A program made the translations under genes and the position numbers. The notes under the pieces were generated by a model. That model was not told the DNA's origin. It made no database searches and saw only the letters and a program-made list of their open reading frames with translations. A stretch of 64,000 nt of DNA from Flavobacterium cucumis (GTDB lineage Bacteria > Bacteroidota > Bacteroidia > Flavobacteriales > Flavobacteriaceae), in assembly GCF_900148835.1 (NCBI RefSeq), contig NZ_FRYK01000004.1:124001-188000 (forward strand). Direction: 5' to 3'. Below are positions 1-9,596 of this stretch, piece after piece. Numbering within the stretch: position 1 is the first letter of the stretch; every line of letters starts with the position of its first letter.

Positions 1-2259
1 GTTACAAGCTTCGCATTCCAAATGAACATCTGCCATAAATTGCATTTCGATGGTTACTTCTCCATCGCCCTTACATACTTCGCATCTTCCGCCATCTACG
101 TTAAAAGAGAAATGTTTGGCTTGATAATTTCTTAGTTTGGAAACGTTTTGTTTTGCAAATAAATCACGAATATCATCGTAAGCTTTAATATACGTTACAG
201 GATTCGAACGCGAACTTCTTCCAATAGGATTTTGATCCACATATTCAATATGTTTAATATGTGAGAAACTCCCGTCTAGTTCGGTAAATTGTCCGGCTTT
301 TTCGCCAACACCTTCTAATTTTTTTTGAATCGCAGGAAATAGAATTTTTTTTACCAATGTACTTTTACCACTTCCTGAAACTCCTGTAATCACAGTCAAA
401 CATTCCAAAGGGAAAGTAAAATTTTCATTCTTCAAGTTATTTTCTCTTGCACCAATAACTTCAATATGATTTTTGAATTTTCTTCTGGTTTTTGGAACCG
501 AAATTTCTGCTGTACCATTCAGGTATTTGGCAGTTAACGAATCAAATTTTAGGATTTCATCGTAGGTCCCTTGGGCTACTAATTCGCCACCATGTGTTCC
601 TGCTTCTGGACCAATATCGATAATCATATCGGCAGCTTTCATGATGTCTTCGTCGTGTTCTACAACGATTACAGTGTTGCCTAAATCACGAAGATTTTTC
701 AAAACATCAATCAATCGTTCGGTATCTTTTGGGTGCAGACCGATACTTGGCTCGTCTAAAATGTACATTGAGCCTACCAAGCTGCTTCCTAGCGATGTCG
801 CTAAGTTAATACGTTGGGATTCACCTCCAGAAAGCGTATTGGAATTACGATTTAATGTTAAATAGCTTAATCCTACGTTGTGTAGGAAGTCTAAGCGATT
901 GTTGATTTCAATTAGTAAACGCTTTGCTACTTTTGCGTCATATTCGTTTAATTTTAAATTTTTGAAGAAATTGATTAAGTTTACAATTGGTAAATCCACT
1001 AAATCAGAAATCGTTTTTTCTCCAACTTTGATGAAATTTGCCTCGTAGCGTAAGCGTTTTCCTTTACAAGTGCTACATTTTGTTTTTCCGCGATATCTTG
1101 AAAGTAAAACACGGTTTTGAATTTTATAATTTTTTTCTTCTAATTCAATAAAGAAATCATGTAATCCAGTAAAATACGAATTTCCATCCCAAATCAGCTG
1201 CTTTTGTTCGTCTGAAAGTTCGAAAAAGGGCTTGTGAATTGGGAAATCAAATTTATATGCATTGTTAACCAATTGATCTCTGTACCACCCCATACTTTCT
1301 CCACGCCATGGGAAAACGGCATTTTCATAAACAGACAAAGCCGTATTTGGAATTACTAAATCTTCGTCAATTCCAATAACACTACCATAGCCTTCACAGG
1401 TTGGGCAAGCTCCGTAAGGATTATTAAAACTGAATAAGTGAATATTTGGTTCTAAAAACGTAATACCATCTAATTCAAAATTTGAACTAAATTCCAAACG
1501 TTTTTGTGAATCGACTTCCTGTAAATAACAAACTCCTTTTCCTTCATAAAAAGCGGTTTGAACGGCATCGGCTAATCTATTATAAAATTCTTCTTCGTCT
1601 TTAACAACAATTCGGTCTACAATAAGAAGAATATCTTTGTTGTCGAATTGGTGTTGGTCAATGGTATCCAAACGAACCATTTCGTTATCCACTAAAATAC
1701 GTGCAAAACCTTGTTGTAATAAGACTTTTAATTTGTCTTCCAAAGCTCTTCCATCTTCTAGATGAATAGGGGCAAGTAGCAACCAACGACTTTCTAATGC
1801 TAAGTCTTTAACTTGGTTAATAACATCAGAAACCGTATCTTTTTTAACTTCTTTTCCAGATACAGGAGAATACGTTTTGCCTATTCTTGCAAATAATAGT
1901 TTTAGGTAATCATAGATTTCGGTCGAAGTTCCAACTGTTGAACGTGCATTGCTGGTATTTACTTTTTGTTCAATTGCAATTGCTGGTGCAATTCCTTTGA
2001 TATATTCTACCTTAGGCTTGTCTAATCTTCCTAAAAATTGACGCGCATATGATGATAAACTTTCTACGTATCTGCGTTGTCCTTCTGCATACAAAGTATC
2101 AAATGCTAAGCTCGATTTTCCAGAACCTGAAAGTCCTGTAATCACCACTAATTTGTTTCTAGGAATTGCCACATCTAAATTTTTAAGGTTGTGTAGTTGT
2201 GCTCCTTTAATTAGGATGTTTTTTTTTGGATCTAAAGTAGAAAAATCAGGTTTTTTCAT
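1..2259 (-). CDS. uvrA: UvrABC system protein A, 3' end cut off by window edge
   Basis: Damage-recognition ATPase of nucleotide excision repair; loads UvrB onto damaged DNA. The frame is open from an ATG at 2259 to base 1 (753 codons). Near the N-terminus is the Walker A motif GLSGSGKS (residues 43-50). In the middle come the zinc-ligand pairs CPTC and CSTC, then the signature LSGGESQRINLATSL and Walker B MYILDEPSIGLHP of the first ABC unit. The second Walker A GVSGSGKST and the start of the second zinc module (CEVCKGDGE ... CEAC) follow. Family members are about 930-950 residues, so roughly 190 C-terminal residues lie outside the window. A TAnnTTTG box sits about 20 bases upstream. Its partner uvrB lies 48 kb away on the same strand. 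Confidence 0.97.
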   Translation of the reverse strand, partial: MKKPDFSTLDPKKNILIKGAQLHNLKNLDVAIPRNKLVVITGLSGSGKSSLAFDTLYAEGQRRYVESLSSYARQFLGRLDKPKVEYIKGIAPAIAIEQKVNTSNARSTVGTSTEIYDYLKLLFARIGKTYSPVSGKEVKKDTVSDVINQVKDLALESRWLLLAPIHLEDGRALEDKLKVLLQQGFARILVDNEMVRLDTIDQHQFDNKDILLIVDRIVVKDEEEFYNRLADAVQTAFYEGKGVCYLQEVDSQKRLEFSSNFELDGITFLEPNIHLFSFNNPYGACPTCEGYGSVIGIDEDLVIPNTALSVYENAVFPWRGESMGWYRDQLVNNAYKFDFPIHKPFFELSDEQKQLIWDGNSYFTGLHDFFIELEEKNYKIQNRVLLSRYRGKTKCSTCKGKRLRYEANFIKVGEKTISDLVDLPIVNLINFFKNLKLNEYDAKVAKRLLIEINNRLDFLHNVGLSYLTLNRNSNTLSGGESQRINLATSLGSSLVGSMYILDEPSIGLHPKDTERLIDVLKNLRDLGNTVIVVEHDEDIMKAADMIIDIGPEAGTHGGELVAQGTYDEILKFDSLTAKYLNGTAEISVPKTRRKFKNHIEVIGARENNLKNENFTFPLECLTVITGVSGSGKSTLVKKILFPAIQKKLEGVGEKAGQFTELDGSFSHIKHIEYVDQNPIGRSSRSNPVTYIKAYDDIRDLFAKQNVSKLRNYQAKHFSFNVDGGRCEVCKGDGEVTIEMQFMADVHLECEACN

Positions 2260-2279
2260 TGCAATTTTTAATAGAATGG

Positions 2280-2287
2280 CAAAGATA
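2280..2287 (-). promoter_or_regulatory. candidate -7 box of the uvrA promoter
   Basis: TATCTTTG on the minus strand matches the Bacteroidota -7 consensus TAnnTTTG and ends about 20 bases before the uvrA ATG. I see no clean TTG at the -33 position. Confidence 0.5.
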
Positions 2288-2370
2288 ACTCATTTATTGA
2301 AAATGTGTAAATGCAATTTAATAAATCAGAGTCAATAGTAAATTAAATGGTTTTTTGGGTTTAATATATA

Positions 2371-2400
2371 AAAAAAGAGCTGAATTTCGTCAGCTCTTTT
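2371..2400 (-). terminator. Rho-independent terminator after the PUR-like gene
   Basis: An 11-bp perfect stem, AAAAGAGCTGA / TCAGCTCTTTT, with loop ATTTCG and a T-run when read on the minus strand. It lies 19 bases after the stop of the minus-strand gene at 2419 and separates it from uvrA. Confidence 0.85.
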
Positions 2401-2418
2401 GAATCTCATGATGAGAAA

Positions 2419-2793
2419 TTAAATATCATCAAAATCGATATTGGTAAAACTTTGAGTTGATTTTGTTTCCTCTAGTTCATTTGTGTAAATTTCTTTTTTG
2501 AAATCTTTTTGGTGTCTTTCAGAAATCACTTCTTCTCCTTTTTGATCTAACACGAAATCAGTCATTTCGTCTAGAATTTCTCTGAAAGCTGCAAAATCTT
2601 CTTTGTATAAATAGATTTTGTGTTTTTTAAAGTGAAAAGAACCATCCTCTTCTGTGAATTTTTTACTTTCAGTAATAGTTATATAGTAATCATCAGCTTT
2701 TGTAGATCTTACATCAAAGAAATAAGTTCTTCTCCCTGCACGCAATACTTTAGAAAAAATTTCTTCTTTTTCTAACATTTCATTTTCTCTCAT
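2419..2793 (-). CDS. DUF3276 / PUR-alpha-like nucleic-acid binding protein
   Basis: Small cytoplasmic protein (124 aa) of the bacterial PUR family, related to Borrelia BpuR and eukaryotic Pur-alpha, which bind single-stranded DNA or RNA. The core reads IFSKVLRAGRRTYFFDVR, then DYYITITESKK and a HKIYLYKEDF strand: the beta-beta-beta-alpha layout expected of one PUR repeat. The tail is acidic and rich in Glu and Asp. The target in this organism is not known. M1 is used here; the Met at residue 6 (MLEKEE) is an equally possible start. It is followed by its own terminator, so it is probably expressed separately from uvrA. Confidence 0.85.
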   Translation of the reverse strand: MRENEMLEKEEIFSKVLRAGRRTYFFDVRSTKADDYYITITESKKFTEEDGSFHFKKHKIYLYKEDFAAFREILDEMTDFVLDQKGEEVISERHQKDFKKEIYTNELEETKSTQSFTNIDFDDI

Positions 2794-2856
2794 TTACTAT
2801 TAAATTAATTAGTTAAGCCATCCAAAAATCCAAAAAAAAAATGGATTAAACAAAAA

Positions 2857-4623
2857 TTATTCCAATTCTTTTTCAGAAAGTTGTTTGTTGTATAATTCTT
2901 TATAGTATCCGTCTATATTTAATAGTTGATTATGAGTACCTTGTTCTATAATTTTACCTTCGTCAAGAATTATTATTTGGTCTGCATTTTTTGCAGAAGA
3001 TACTCTGTGACTTACTATAATAGTTGTTTTATCTTTACAATAATCTAATAAATTATTCAGGATGGTTTCTTCTGTCTCTGTGTCAACAGCGCTAAGAGCA
3101 TCATCAAGAAGTAATATGGGAGCATTTTTTATTAAAGAACGTGCAATTGAAACCCTTTGTTTTTGCCCGCCAGATAGAGTTATTCCTCTTTCTCCCAATA
3201 CGGTTTCGTATTGGTCGTTGAATCCTATTATGTTATCGTGGACTACAGCCTTTTTCGCTGCTTCAATTACTTCTTCATCAGTTGCATTTTCATTTCCAAA
3301 CTTAATATTGTTCTTTATACTATCAGAAAATAAAAAAGCATCTTGAGGAACAACGCTTATTTGGTTTCTTAAGTCAAATAAATTCAAATCTTTTATGGAT
3401 TTGTGATCAATTAAAACGTTGCCTTCTGTGGCATCATAAAGTCTACTAATCAGTGTCAAAATTGTTGATTTTCCAGAACCTGTTTTCCCTAATATAGCAA
3501 GTGTTTCTCCTTTTTTTATAGCGAAAGAAATATTTTTTAAAGCTTGAATTTCAGTATCTTCATAGGTAAAGGAAACATTTTTAAACAAGATATCACCCTG
3601 AATGGTAGTAGGTTTAGTAGAGGTGTTTTTAATTTCAGGTTCTTCTTTCAAGAATTCATTAATTCGTTTTTGCGAAGCTTCAGCTTCTTGAATTAATGAG
3701 GAAACCCATCCCAAAGAAGCTACTGGCCAAGTTAACATATTTATATACAATATAAATTGGGCAATAACCCCTATACTAGCGACGGCAGGATCTCCATTCA
3801 TATACATAGAACCTCCAACAAATACTACTACTAAGTTGCTTAAACCTATTAAAAGAATCATTAAAGGGCCAAAAAGAGAATTTACTTTAGCTAAATCCAT
3901 TGCTTTAGATTTGCTCAACGCTGTAAGCTCTGTAAAATCTTCCTTCTTTTTGTCTTCTATTGCATACGCTTTAATTACTCTTATACCAGAAAAAATTTCT
4001 TGGGTAATTGAAAATAAGTTGGATAAATTTTGTTGAAAAGCACCGCTTTTTTTGTGAATTTCAGAACTTATCTTAAAAATACCATATGACAGAAGGGGTA
4101 AAGGAAGTAAAGAGTAAAGGGTTAACTTAGGTGAAATGTTATACATATAAATCACAACTATTGTAAATCGCATTAGGGTGTTAAGAGAATACATAACGGC
4201 AGGCCCTACATACATTCTAACTTTCCCAACATCTTCACTAATACGATTCATTAAATCACCTGTTCTATTTCTTTTATAAAAACTTTGAGATAGGTTTTGA
4301 TAATGATTGAATATTTCATTTTTTAAATCAAATTCTACATAGCGTGACATTACTATTAACGTTTGACGCATTAGAAAGGTAAAGAAACCAGCTATGATAG
4401 TGGTGACCAATATATAAAAAATGTTTTCAAGCAAAGCGACCTTAAGTGAGGCAACATCTTTATCTGAGGAATTGATGTAATCTTCAATTACTTTTATTGA
4501 ATTACCTATCAGTTCAGGAGTAAATAAAGAAAAAATTTGTGCAATTATGGTTATGAGTAAACCTAATAAAAAGCGATATTTATATTTAATAAAATATTTG
4601 TTTAAATATTGTAATTCTTTCAT
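2857..4623 (-). CDS. ABC transporter, fused permease and ATPase (MsbA/LmrA-type exporter)
   Basis: Half-transporter of 588 aa that should work as a homodimer in the inner membrane. Six hydrophobic segments fill residues 1-310, with the first at about 17-36. The ATPase domain follows at about 345-575: Walker A GKTGSGKST, Q-loop VVPQDAF, signature LSGGQKQRVSIARSL, Walker B ILLLDDALSAVD and the switch histidine in IIVSHR. The substrate cannot be read from sequence; lipid and multidrug exporters share this design. The gene stands alone, divergent from leucine dehydrogenase, with no partner half-transporter beside it. Confidence 0.9.
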   Translation of the reverse strand: MKELQYLNKYFIKYKYRFLLGLLITIIAQIFSLFTPELIGNSIKVIEDYINSSDKDVASLKVALLENIFYILVTTIIAGFFTFLMRQTLIVMSRYVEFDLKNEIFNHYQNLSQSFYKRNRTGDLMNRISEDVGKVRMYVGPAVMYSLNTLMRFTIVVIYMYNISPKLTLYSLLPLPLLSYGIFKISSEIHKKSGAFQQNLSNLFSITQEIFSGIRVIKAYAIEDKKKEDFTELTALSKSKAMDLAKVNSLFGPLMILLIGLSNLVVVFVGGSMYMNGDPAVASIGVIAQFILYINMLTWPVASLGWVSSLIQEAEASQKRINEFLKEEPEIKNTSTKPTTIQGDILFKNVSFTYEDTEIQALKNISFAIKKGETLAILGKTGSGKSTILTLISRLYDATEGNVLIDHKSIKDLNLFDLRNQISVVPQDAFLFSDSIKNNIKFGNENATDEEVIEAAKKAVVHDNIIGFNDQYETVLGERGITLSGGQKQRVSIARSLIKNAPILLLDDALSAVDTETEETILNNLLDYCKDKTTIIVSHRVSSAKNADQIIILDEGKIIEQGTHNQLLNIDGYYKELYNKQLSEKELE

Positions 4624-4816
4624 AGTATTTTTGTTTGTTGTAACATTTTCATACCTAAATAATCAAAACGCTAATGTATTGATAATGAAGGATTCTGATT
4701 TAGAACAACATTTAATTGCTAAATTATTAAAAAAAACATAATTTATAGATTCATTTTAAAATTATTCGTAATATTGTAATTAAATATTGAATAATTTTCA
4801 ACTCAATTCATAACAC

Positions 4817-5920
4817 ATGACAGCAGATTTATTAAAAGCAAGTGAGCTTCATAAAGTAGACCCGGTTTTTGGTCAAGTATCTTTTGATGGTCATGAACAA
4901 GTTGTATTTTGTAACGACAAAGATACAGGTTTAAAAGCAATTATTGGTATTCATAACACAGTTTTAGGACCAGCATTGGGTGGAACTAGAATGTGGAATT
5001 ATACAAACGAATGGGAAGCATTAAATGATGTTTTACGTTTATCTCGAGGGATGACATATAAAAACTCAATTTCTGGATTGAACTTAGGTGGAGGAAAAGC
5101 GGTTATCATTGGTGATGCTAAAACTCAGAAAACACCAGAATTAATGCGTCGTTTTGGACAATTTGTCGATTCATTATCAGGAAAATACATTACAGCGGAA
5201 GATGTAGGAATGGAAACCAAAGACATGGATACCGTTAACGAAGTAACAAAACACGTTGCAGGTATTTCTGTTGAAAGAGGTGGTTCTGGAAACCCTTCTC
5301 CTGTAACAGCTTACGGAGTTTTCATGGGAATGAAAGCAGCAGCTAAATATAAATTCGGTTCTGATAATTTAGAAGGTAAAAGTGTTTTAGTACAAGGAAT
5401 TGGTCACGTAGGTGAAGTTTTAGTACAACACTTAACAGAGAGTGGCGCTATTGTAACAATTACAGATATTAACGAAGATAGAGTTCACCAAGTAGGAGCT
5501 AAGTACGGAGCAAAAATTTTTACAGGTGCTGATTTATATAGTGCTGATGTAGATATTTATGCCCCATGTGCTTTAGGAGCTACTATTAATGATGCTACAA
5601 TCAATAACATAAAAGCATCTATTATAGCTGGAGCAGCTAATAACCAATTAGCTAATGAAGCAGTTCACGGAAAAATCTTAAAAGAAAAAGGGATTCTTTA
5701 TGCTCCTGATTTTTTAATCAATGCAGGAGGTGTTATTAATGTGTATTCTGAGTTAGTAAAATGGACAAATGCCCAAGTTATGGAAAAGACGGAGAATATT
5801 TATAACACTGCATTGGAGATTTTCAAATTTGCAGATGATAATAATATCACAACGCATCAAGCAGCTTTCTCTATGGCACAAAAACGAATTGATGATGCAA
5901 AAAATGAATTAAAGAAGTAA
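4817..5920 (+). CDS. ldh: leucine dehydrogenase (Glu/Leu/Phe/Val dehydrogenase family)
   Basis: NAD-dependent oxidative deamination of leucine and other branched-chain amino acids. The 367-aa protein has the dimerisation and substrate half first, with lysines K82 (MTYKNS) and K94 (LGGGKAVI) at the positions of the family's substrate-binding and catalytic lysines. The Rossmann half has the motif GIGHVG at 194-199. Length fits octameric leucine dehydrogenases. It starts at ATG 4817 after a 193-base intergenic region shared with the divergent ABC exporter. Valine or phenylalanine preference cannot be excluded without an assay. Confidence 0.92.
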   Translation: MTADLLKASELHKVDPVFGQVSFDGHEQVVFCNDKDTGLKAIIGIHNTVLGPALGGTRMWNYTNEWEALNDVLRLSRGMTYKNSISGLNLGGGKAVIIGDAKTQKTPELMRRFGQFVDSLSGKYITAEDVGMETKDMDTVNEVTKHVAGISVERGGSGNPSPVTAYGVFMGMKAAAKYKFGSDNLEGKSVLVQGIGHVGEVLVQHLTESGAIVTITDINEDRVHQVGAKYGAKIFTGADLYSADVDIYAPCALGATINDATINNIKASIIAGAANNQLANEAVHGKILKEKGILYAPDFLINAGGVINVYSELVKWTNAQVMEKTENIYNTALEIFKFADDNNITTHQAAFSMAQKRIDDAKNELKK

Positions 5921-5940
5921 TTCATTTTAAAATAAAATTG

Positions 5941-5948
5941 TATTTTTG
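5941..5948 (+). promoter_or_regulatory. candidate -7 box of the nusB operon promoter
   Basis: TATTTTTG matches TAnnTTTG. It lies 57 bases before the nusB ATG and immediately before the hairpin at 5951-5976, so that hairpin would be the very 5' end of the transcript. The -33 region is AT-rich without a clear TTG. Confidence 0.5.
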
Positions 5949-5950
5949 CA

Positions 5951-5976
5951 GAGCGGAAAAGGAAACTTTTTCGCTC
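5951..5976 (+). promoter_or_regulatory. GAAA-capped hairpin in the nusB leader
   Basis: GAGCGGAAAAG, loop GAAA, then CTTTTTCGCTC: an 11-bp stem with one G-T wobble and a GNRA-type tetraloop. The string CGCTCTCTTAA at its 3' side resembles a boxA element. It could instead be the terminator of leucine dehydrogenase (31 bases after that stop), but the following bases (TCTTAATTTT) are a poor T-run. Confidence 0.55.
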
Positions 5977-6004
5977 TCTTAATTTTATAAAGTTCTTAAT
6001 TAGT

Positions 6005-6946
6005 ATGTTAAACAGAAGACATATCCGAGTTAAAGTGATGCAGAGTATTTATTCTATGCACCAACATCAATCTGATCATTTGGATAAAGAAGAAAAATTC
6101 CTTTTTCAAAGTATTGAAAATACACAAAATTTGTATCTTTTACTACTTTCCGCACTTATTGAAATCAAAAAGAAAGAAGAGGAATTTATTGATTTGGCTT
6201 CGAAAAAACATTTAGCAACTAATGAAGAACGCAATCCTAATTTAAAATTCATCAAAAATAAAGTCTTGGTTTTATTAGCTACGTCGGAAGCTTTAGAAAC
6301 GGCTTTAGATGATAATACTATAAACAACTGGAAATTAAATGATGATATAATTTTGTCTTTAATTGAAACGATTAAAGCGAGTGAATTGTATCAAGATTAC
6401 ATGCAAAAACCATTTGTTAGCTTTGAAGATGATAAGAACTTTATTATCGATTTATATACTGAAGTTATTGCCCCAAGTGATCGTTTATATGATTATTTGG
6501 AGGACCATAAACTGACTTGGGTAGATGATTTACCAGGAATTAATACTTTAATTTTAAAGCAAATCAAGCAATTAAAGTCGGAACATGATGTTCTAGTAAT
6601 TCCGAAGGTATTTAAAGATGCTGATGATAAAGAATTTGTAAAGAACTTGTTTCGAAAAACAGTTTTAAACGAAGTTGAATTGTCAAAAGAGTACATTGAT
6701 AAAACACCCAATTGGGATGTGGAGCGTATTGCCGAAATTGATACGATTATCTTAAAAATGGCTATTTGTGAGTTGTTGAAGTTTCCATCGATTCCGACAA
6801 AAGTAACAATTAACGAATATTTAGAAATTGCAAAAGAGTATTCTACACCAAAAAGTAGTATTTTTATAAACGGAATTTTAGATAATTTAGTGAAAGAATT
6901 TACACAAGACGGAAAATTAAAAAAATCAGGTAGAGGTTTATTATAA
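6005..6946 (+). CDS. nusB: transcription antitermination factor NusB, N-terminally extended
   Basis: Binds boxA RNA with ribosomal protein S10 and promotes rRNA antitermination. The protein is 313 aa, about twice the length of E. coli NusB. The start MLNRRHIRVKVMQSIYSMHQ is the usual NusB opening, followed by a long charged helical insert. The recognisable core resumes at about 205-305 (DVERIAEIDTIILKMAICEL, IPTKVTINEYLEIAKEY, FINGILDNLV). This layout is common in Bacteroidota. It is the first gene of a nusB-DUF1573-yajC cluster with gaps of 11 and 6 bases. Confidence 0.93.
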   Translation: MLNRRHIRVKVMQSIYSMHQHQSDHLDKEEKFLFQSIENTQNLYLLLLSALIEIKKKEEEFIDLASKKHLATNEERNPNLKFIKNKVLVLLATSEALETALDDNTINNWKLNDDIILSLIETIKASELYQDYMQKPFVSFEDDKNFIIDLYTEVIAPSDRLYDYLEDHKLTWVDDLPGINTLILKQIKQLKSEHDVLVIPKVFKDADDKEFVKNLFRKTVLNEVELSKEYIDKTPNWDVERIAEIDTIILKMAICELLKFPSIPTKVTINEYLEIAKEYSTPKSSIFINGILDNLVKEFTQDGKLKKSGRGLL

Positions 6947-6957
6947 AAAGTAAAATT

Positions 6958-7434
6958 ATGATTAAAAAATCAATTAGATTATTCGTTGTTTCATTAGTTT
7001 TTTTGACTACTGCATGTAAAAAAGAAAGTATATCAGATAAAATTACGGATGCTGATATGAAAGCAATTCAAGAACAAAATGTAATTGCTGGTAAACTTTC
7101 TAAAGTAGCATTTGATAAAGAGATTCACGATTTTGGAACAATAAATGAAGGACAAATAGTTGAAACTCAGTTTCTTGTTAAGAATGTTGGTGATGCAGAT
7201 TTACTAATTTATGAAGCTAAAGGGAGTTGTGGTTGCACGGTTCCTGAGCCACCAAAAGATCCTATCAAGCCAGGAGAATCTGCTCCTATAAAAGTTTCTT
7301 TTGATTCAAAAGGAAAACCTGGGGCACAAGAAAAAACGGTTACTATTAAAACCAATACACCAAACGGGTTTGAAATTTTTAAGATTAAAGCAAATGTAAC
7401 ACCATTGGCTGGTATACCAGCATCAACTAAATAA
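6958..7434 (+). CDS. DUF1573 lipoprotein
   Basis: Exported lipoprotein of 158 aa. The signal peptide ends in the lipobox LTTAC with the acylated Cys at residue 20. One DUF1573 domain, an immunoglobulin-like beta fold, spans about 45-152, with the typical HDFGTINEGQIVETQF, the GSCGCTVPEPP cysteine pair and the PGE...PIKVSFDSKGKPG strand. The role is not established. The gene is tightly packed between nusB and yajC, an arrangement I recall from other Bacteroidota. Confidence 0.88.
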   Translation: MIKKSIRLFVVSLVFLTTACKKESISDKITDADMKAIQEQNVIAGKLSKVAFDKEIHDFGTINEGQIVETQFLVKNVGDADLLIYEAKGSCGCTVPEPPKDPIKPGESAPIKVSFDSKGKPGAQEKTVTIKTNTPNGFEIFKIKANVTPLAGIPASTK

Positions 7435-7440
7435 ATTATT

Positions 7441-7710
7441 ATGACTCCAGAATTAGGAATTCAATTAGTATTAATGATTGCTGTGTTTTATTTTTTACTA
7501 ATAAGACCACAACAGCAAAGAGCAAAAAAAGAGAAAGCATTTGAAAGTGGATTAAAAGTAGGTGATAGAATTATCACTAAAGCAGGTATTCATGGAAAAA
7601 TTGCAGAATTAAATGAGGATAGTATTGTTTTAGAAACTATGGCAGGTAAAATTAAAATGGAAAAGTCTGCTATTTCATCTGAATTAAGTGCTAAATTAGC
7701 CTCTAAGTAG
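7441..7710 (+). CDS. yajC: preprotein translocase accessory subunit YajC
   Basis: Single-pass inner-membrane protein (89 aa) associated with SecDF and the Sec translocon. One N-terminal hydrophobic segment (LGIQLVLMIAVFYFLLI) leads to the diagnostic RPQQQRAKK. A small cytosolic beta domain follows: GLKVGDRIITKAGIHGKI and SIVLETMAGKIKMEKSAI. It is the last gene of the nusB cluster, six bases after the DUF1573 stop, and is followed by a strong bidirectional terminator. Confidence 0.95.
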   Translation: MTPELGIQLVLMIAVFYFLLIRPQQQRAKKEKAFESGLKVGDRIITKAGIHGKIAELNEDSIVLETMAGKIKMEKSAISSELSAKLASK

Positions 7711-7723
7711 TAATTATAGTGTC

Positions 7724-7762
7724 AAAAAAAGGCCGAAATTCATTGAATTTCGGCCTTTTTTT
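7724..7762. terminator. bidirectional terminator between yajC and the YdeI-like gene
   Basis: A 17-bp perfect stem, AAAAAAAGGCCGAAATT / AATTTCGGCCTTTTTTT, with a five-base loop (CATTG). It has a T-run in both directions and serves convergent genes; its right arm overlaps the stop codon of the minus-strand gene. Confidence 0.93.
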
Positions 7763-8366
7763 ATCTGTATTTATCATTTAATCCTATTCCATCATTGATC
7801 ATTGTCATAACTTTTTCTAAACGAGAAAGTTTGGTTTTTTCTAGTTTGGCTGACGTTATAAATTCAATAAATTCTCTTTGTTTGAATGGGGAAAAGGTAT
7901 TGAATTTGTTTAAAAGCTCAGCATTCTCGCTCAATTTGTTTTGAAGAATTATAGGAATTACTGTTTCTTTTTTTTCTTTGGGAATAATTAATCCTTTTTT
8001 CTCGATTTCAATGGCTTCATTGAGATAAGCGAGTATCCTTTTTTCATCTATTTCTGCTGCAGCATAAAATCGCATTTGACGAAGTGATTTCGTATTTTCT
8101 TCATTTGCATTGATAAGTAATTTTCTGTCATCATTGAGAAAAACACCGTTGTAAAACCAAATGCCAAAATACGATTTGAAGCCACCAATTCCAATCACAT
8201 TTTTATTGTTGTATGTATAAACTATACCGCCCCATTTTGTGACTGGAATGAGTGATGTTTTATGAATTATACTTTTTAATTGTTCTAATTCATTTTCCCA
8301 TTTATTGGTTTTACTCCACTTGTTTTCTTTCACAAGGTATTTATTTTTTTGCAGCTGTGATTTCAA
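7761..8366 (-). CDS. YdeI/OmpD-associated family protein
   Basis: Cytoplasmic 201-aa protein of the YdeI (DUF1801-like) family. The N-terminal half has the core [34 protein letters not shown] and LRQMRFYAA. The C-terminal half has the YdeI-type helix [18 protein letters not shown] and the ending [20 protein letters not shown]. The biochemical function of the family is unknown. The ATG at 8366 overlaps the end of pepT by 26 bases; a GTG twelve codons further in (KYLVKENK) would remove most of that overlap. Translation is probably coupled to pepT. Confidence 0.8.
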   Translation of the reverse strand: MKSQLQKNKYLVKENKWSKTNKWENELEQLKSIIHKTSLIPVTKWGGIVYTYNNKNVIGIGGFKSYFGIWFYNGVFLNDDRKLLINANEENTKSLRQMRFYAAAEIDEKRILAYLNEAIEIEKKGLIIPKEKKETVIPIILQNKLSENAELLNKFNTFSPFKQREFIEFITSAKLEKTKLSRLEKVMTMINDGIGLNDKYR

Positions 8367-9582
8367 CTATTTTAACAATTACTTCAGTTGCTTTCATCAT
8401 GCTTTCTACAGGAACATATTCATATTTTCCATGAAAATTATGACCCCCAGCAAAAATGTTAGGACAAGGCAATCCTTTATATGACAATTGGCAACCATCT
8501 GTTCCGCCGCGTATTGGTTTAATAAGTGGTTTAATTCCTAACTCTTTCATTGCTTTTTCAGCAATTTCCACAATATGAAAAACAGGTTCAACTTTTTCTT
8601 TCATGTTGTAATACTGATCTTTGACTTCAGCAATTACAATTTCAGCTCCAAATTGGTTTTCCCATTTTTTATTAAATCTATGGGCTAATTTGTGAATAAA
8701 TTCTTTTCTTTTACGAAACTTCTTTGCAGAATGGTCTCTAATGATTAGCTCGACAGTTGTTTCTTCAATGCTACCTGAAATTCCTACTACATGGAAGAAG
8801 CCTTCATATCCTTTAGTTTTTTCTGGGATTTCTTTTTTGGGTAATTTAGAAATGAATTTTGAAGCTAAAAGCATGGAGTTAATCATTTTTCCTTTGGCAT
8901 AACCAGGATGAACACTTTTTCCTTTAAAGATAATTTTAGCTCCAGCTGCATTAAAGTTTTCATATTCTAATTCTCCAATTTGACTTCCATCCATGGTATA
9001 TGCCCAATCACATCCAAATTTCTCTACATCAAATTTGTGTGCACCGCGACCAATTTCTTCATCTGGAGTAAATCCTACACGAATTTTACCATGCTTAATT
9101 TCTGGATGTTGGATTAAATATTCCATTGCAGATACAATCTCGGTAATTCCAGCTTTGTCATCTGCTCCTAATAGCGTGGTTCCATCAGTTGTAATTAGGG
9201 TTTGTCCCTTGTATTGTAAAAGATCTTTGAAATAATTTGGCGATAATATGATATTTAGCTCCTTGTTTAAAACAATATCACCTCCATCGTAATTTTGAAT
9301 AATTTGAGGTTTCACGTTTGCTCCAGTAAAATCTGGTGTAGTATCATAATGAGCAATGAAACCAATCGTAGGACATTCTTGTTCTATATTTGAAGCTAAA
9401 GTAGCCATGACATAACCATTTTCATCAATAGTTACTTCTTCTAGTCCAATTTTTTTAAGCTCTTCAACTAAAAGATTGGCTAAGACTAATTGTTTTTTTG
9501 TACTTGGAGTTGTATTTGAAGAAGCATCCGATTCGGTATCGATTGTTACATAGCTAATAAATCGGTCAATAATATGTTGCAT
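8341..9582 (-). CDS. pepT: peptidase T (tripeptide aminopeptidase)
   Basis: Zinc-dependent M20B exopeptidase that releases N-terminal residues from tripeptides in the cytosol. Metal ligands and catalytic residues are in place: H78 and D80 in [10 protein letters not shown]141 in LLGADDKAG, the Glu pair at 175-176 in TPDEEIGRG, and the late histidine in [12 protein letters not shown]. The 413-aa length is the family norm. It is the upstream gene of a two-gene minus-strand unit with the YdeI-like gene. Confidence 0.95.
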   Translation of the reverse strand: MQHIIDRFISYVTIDTESDASSNTTPSTKKQLVLANLLVEELKKIGLEEVTIDENGYVMATLASNIEQECPTIGFIAHYDTTPDFTGANVKPQIIQNYDGGDIVLNKELNIILSPNYFKDLLQYKGQTLITTDGTTLLGADDKAGITEIVSAMEYLIQHPEIKHGKIRVGFTPDEEIGRGAHKFDVEKFGCDWAYTMDGSQIGELEYENFNAAGAKIIFKGKSVHPGYAKGKMINSMLLASKFISKLPKKEIPEKTKGYEGFFHVVGISGSIEETTVELIIRDHSAKKFRKRKEFIHKLAHRFNKKWENQFGAEIVIAEVKDQYYNMKEKVEPVFHIVEIAEKAMKELGIKPLIKPIRGGTDGCQLSYKGLPCPNIFAGGHNFHGKYEYVPVESMMKATEVIVKIVEITAAKK

Positions 9583-9596
9583 AATGATGTTTTTTA

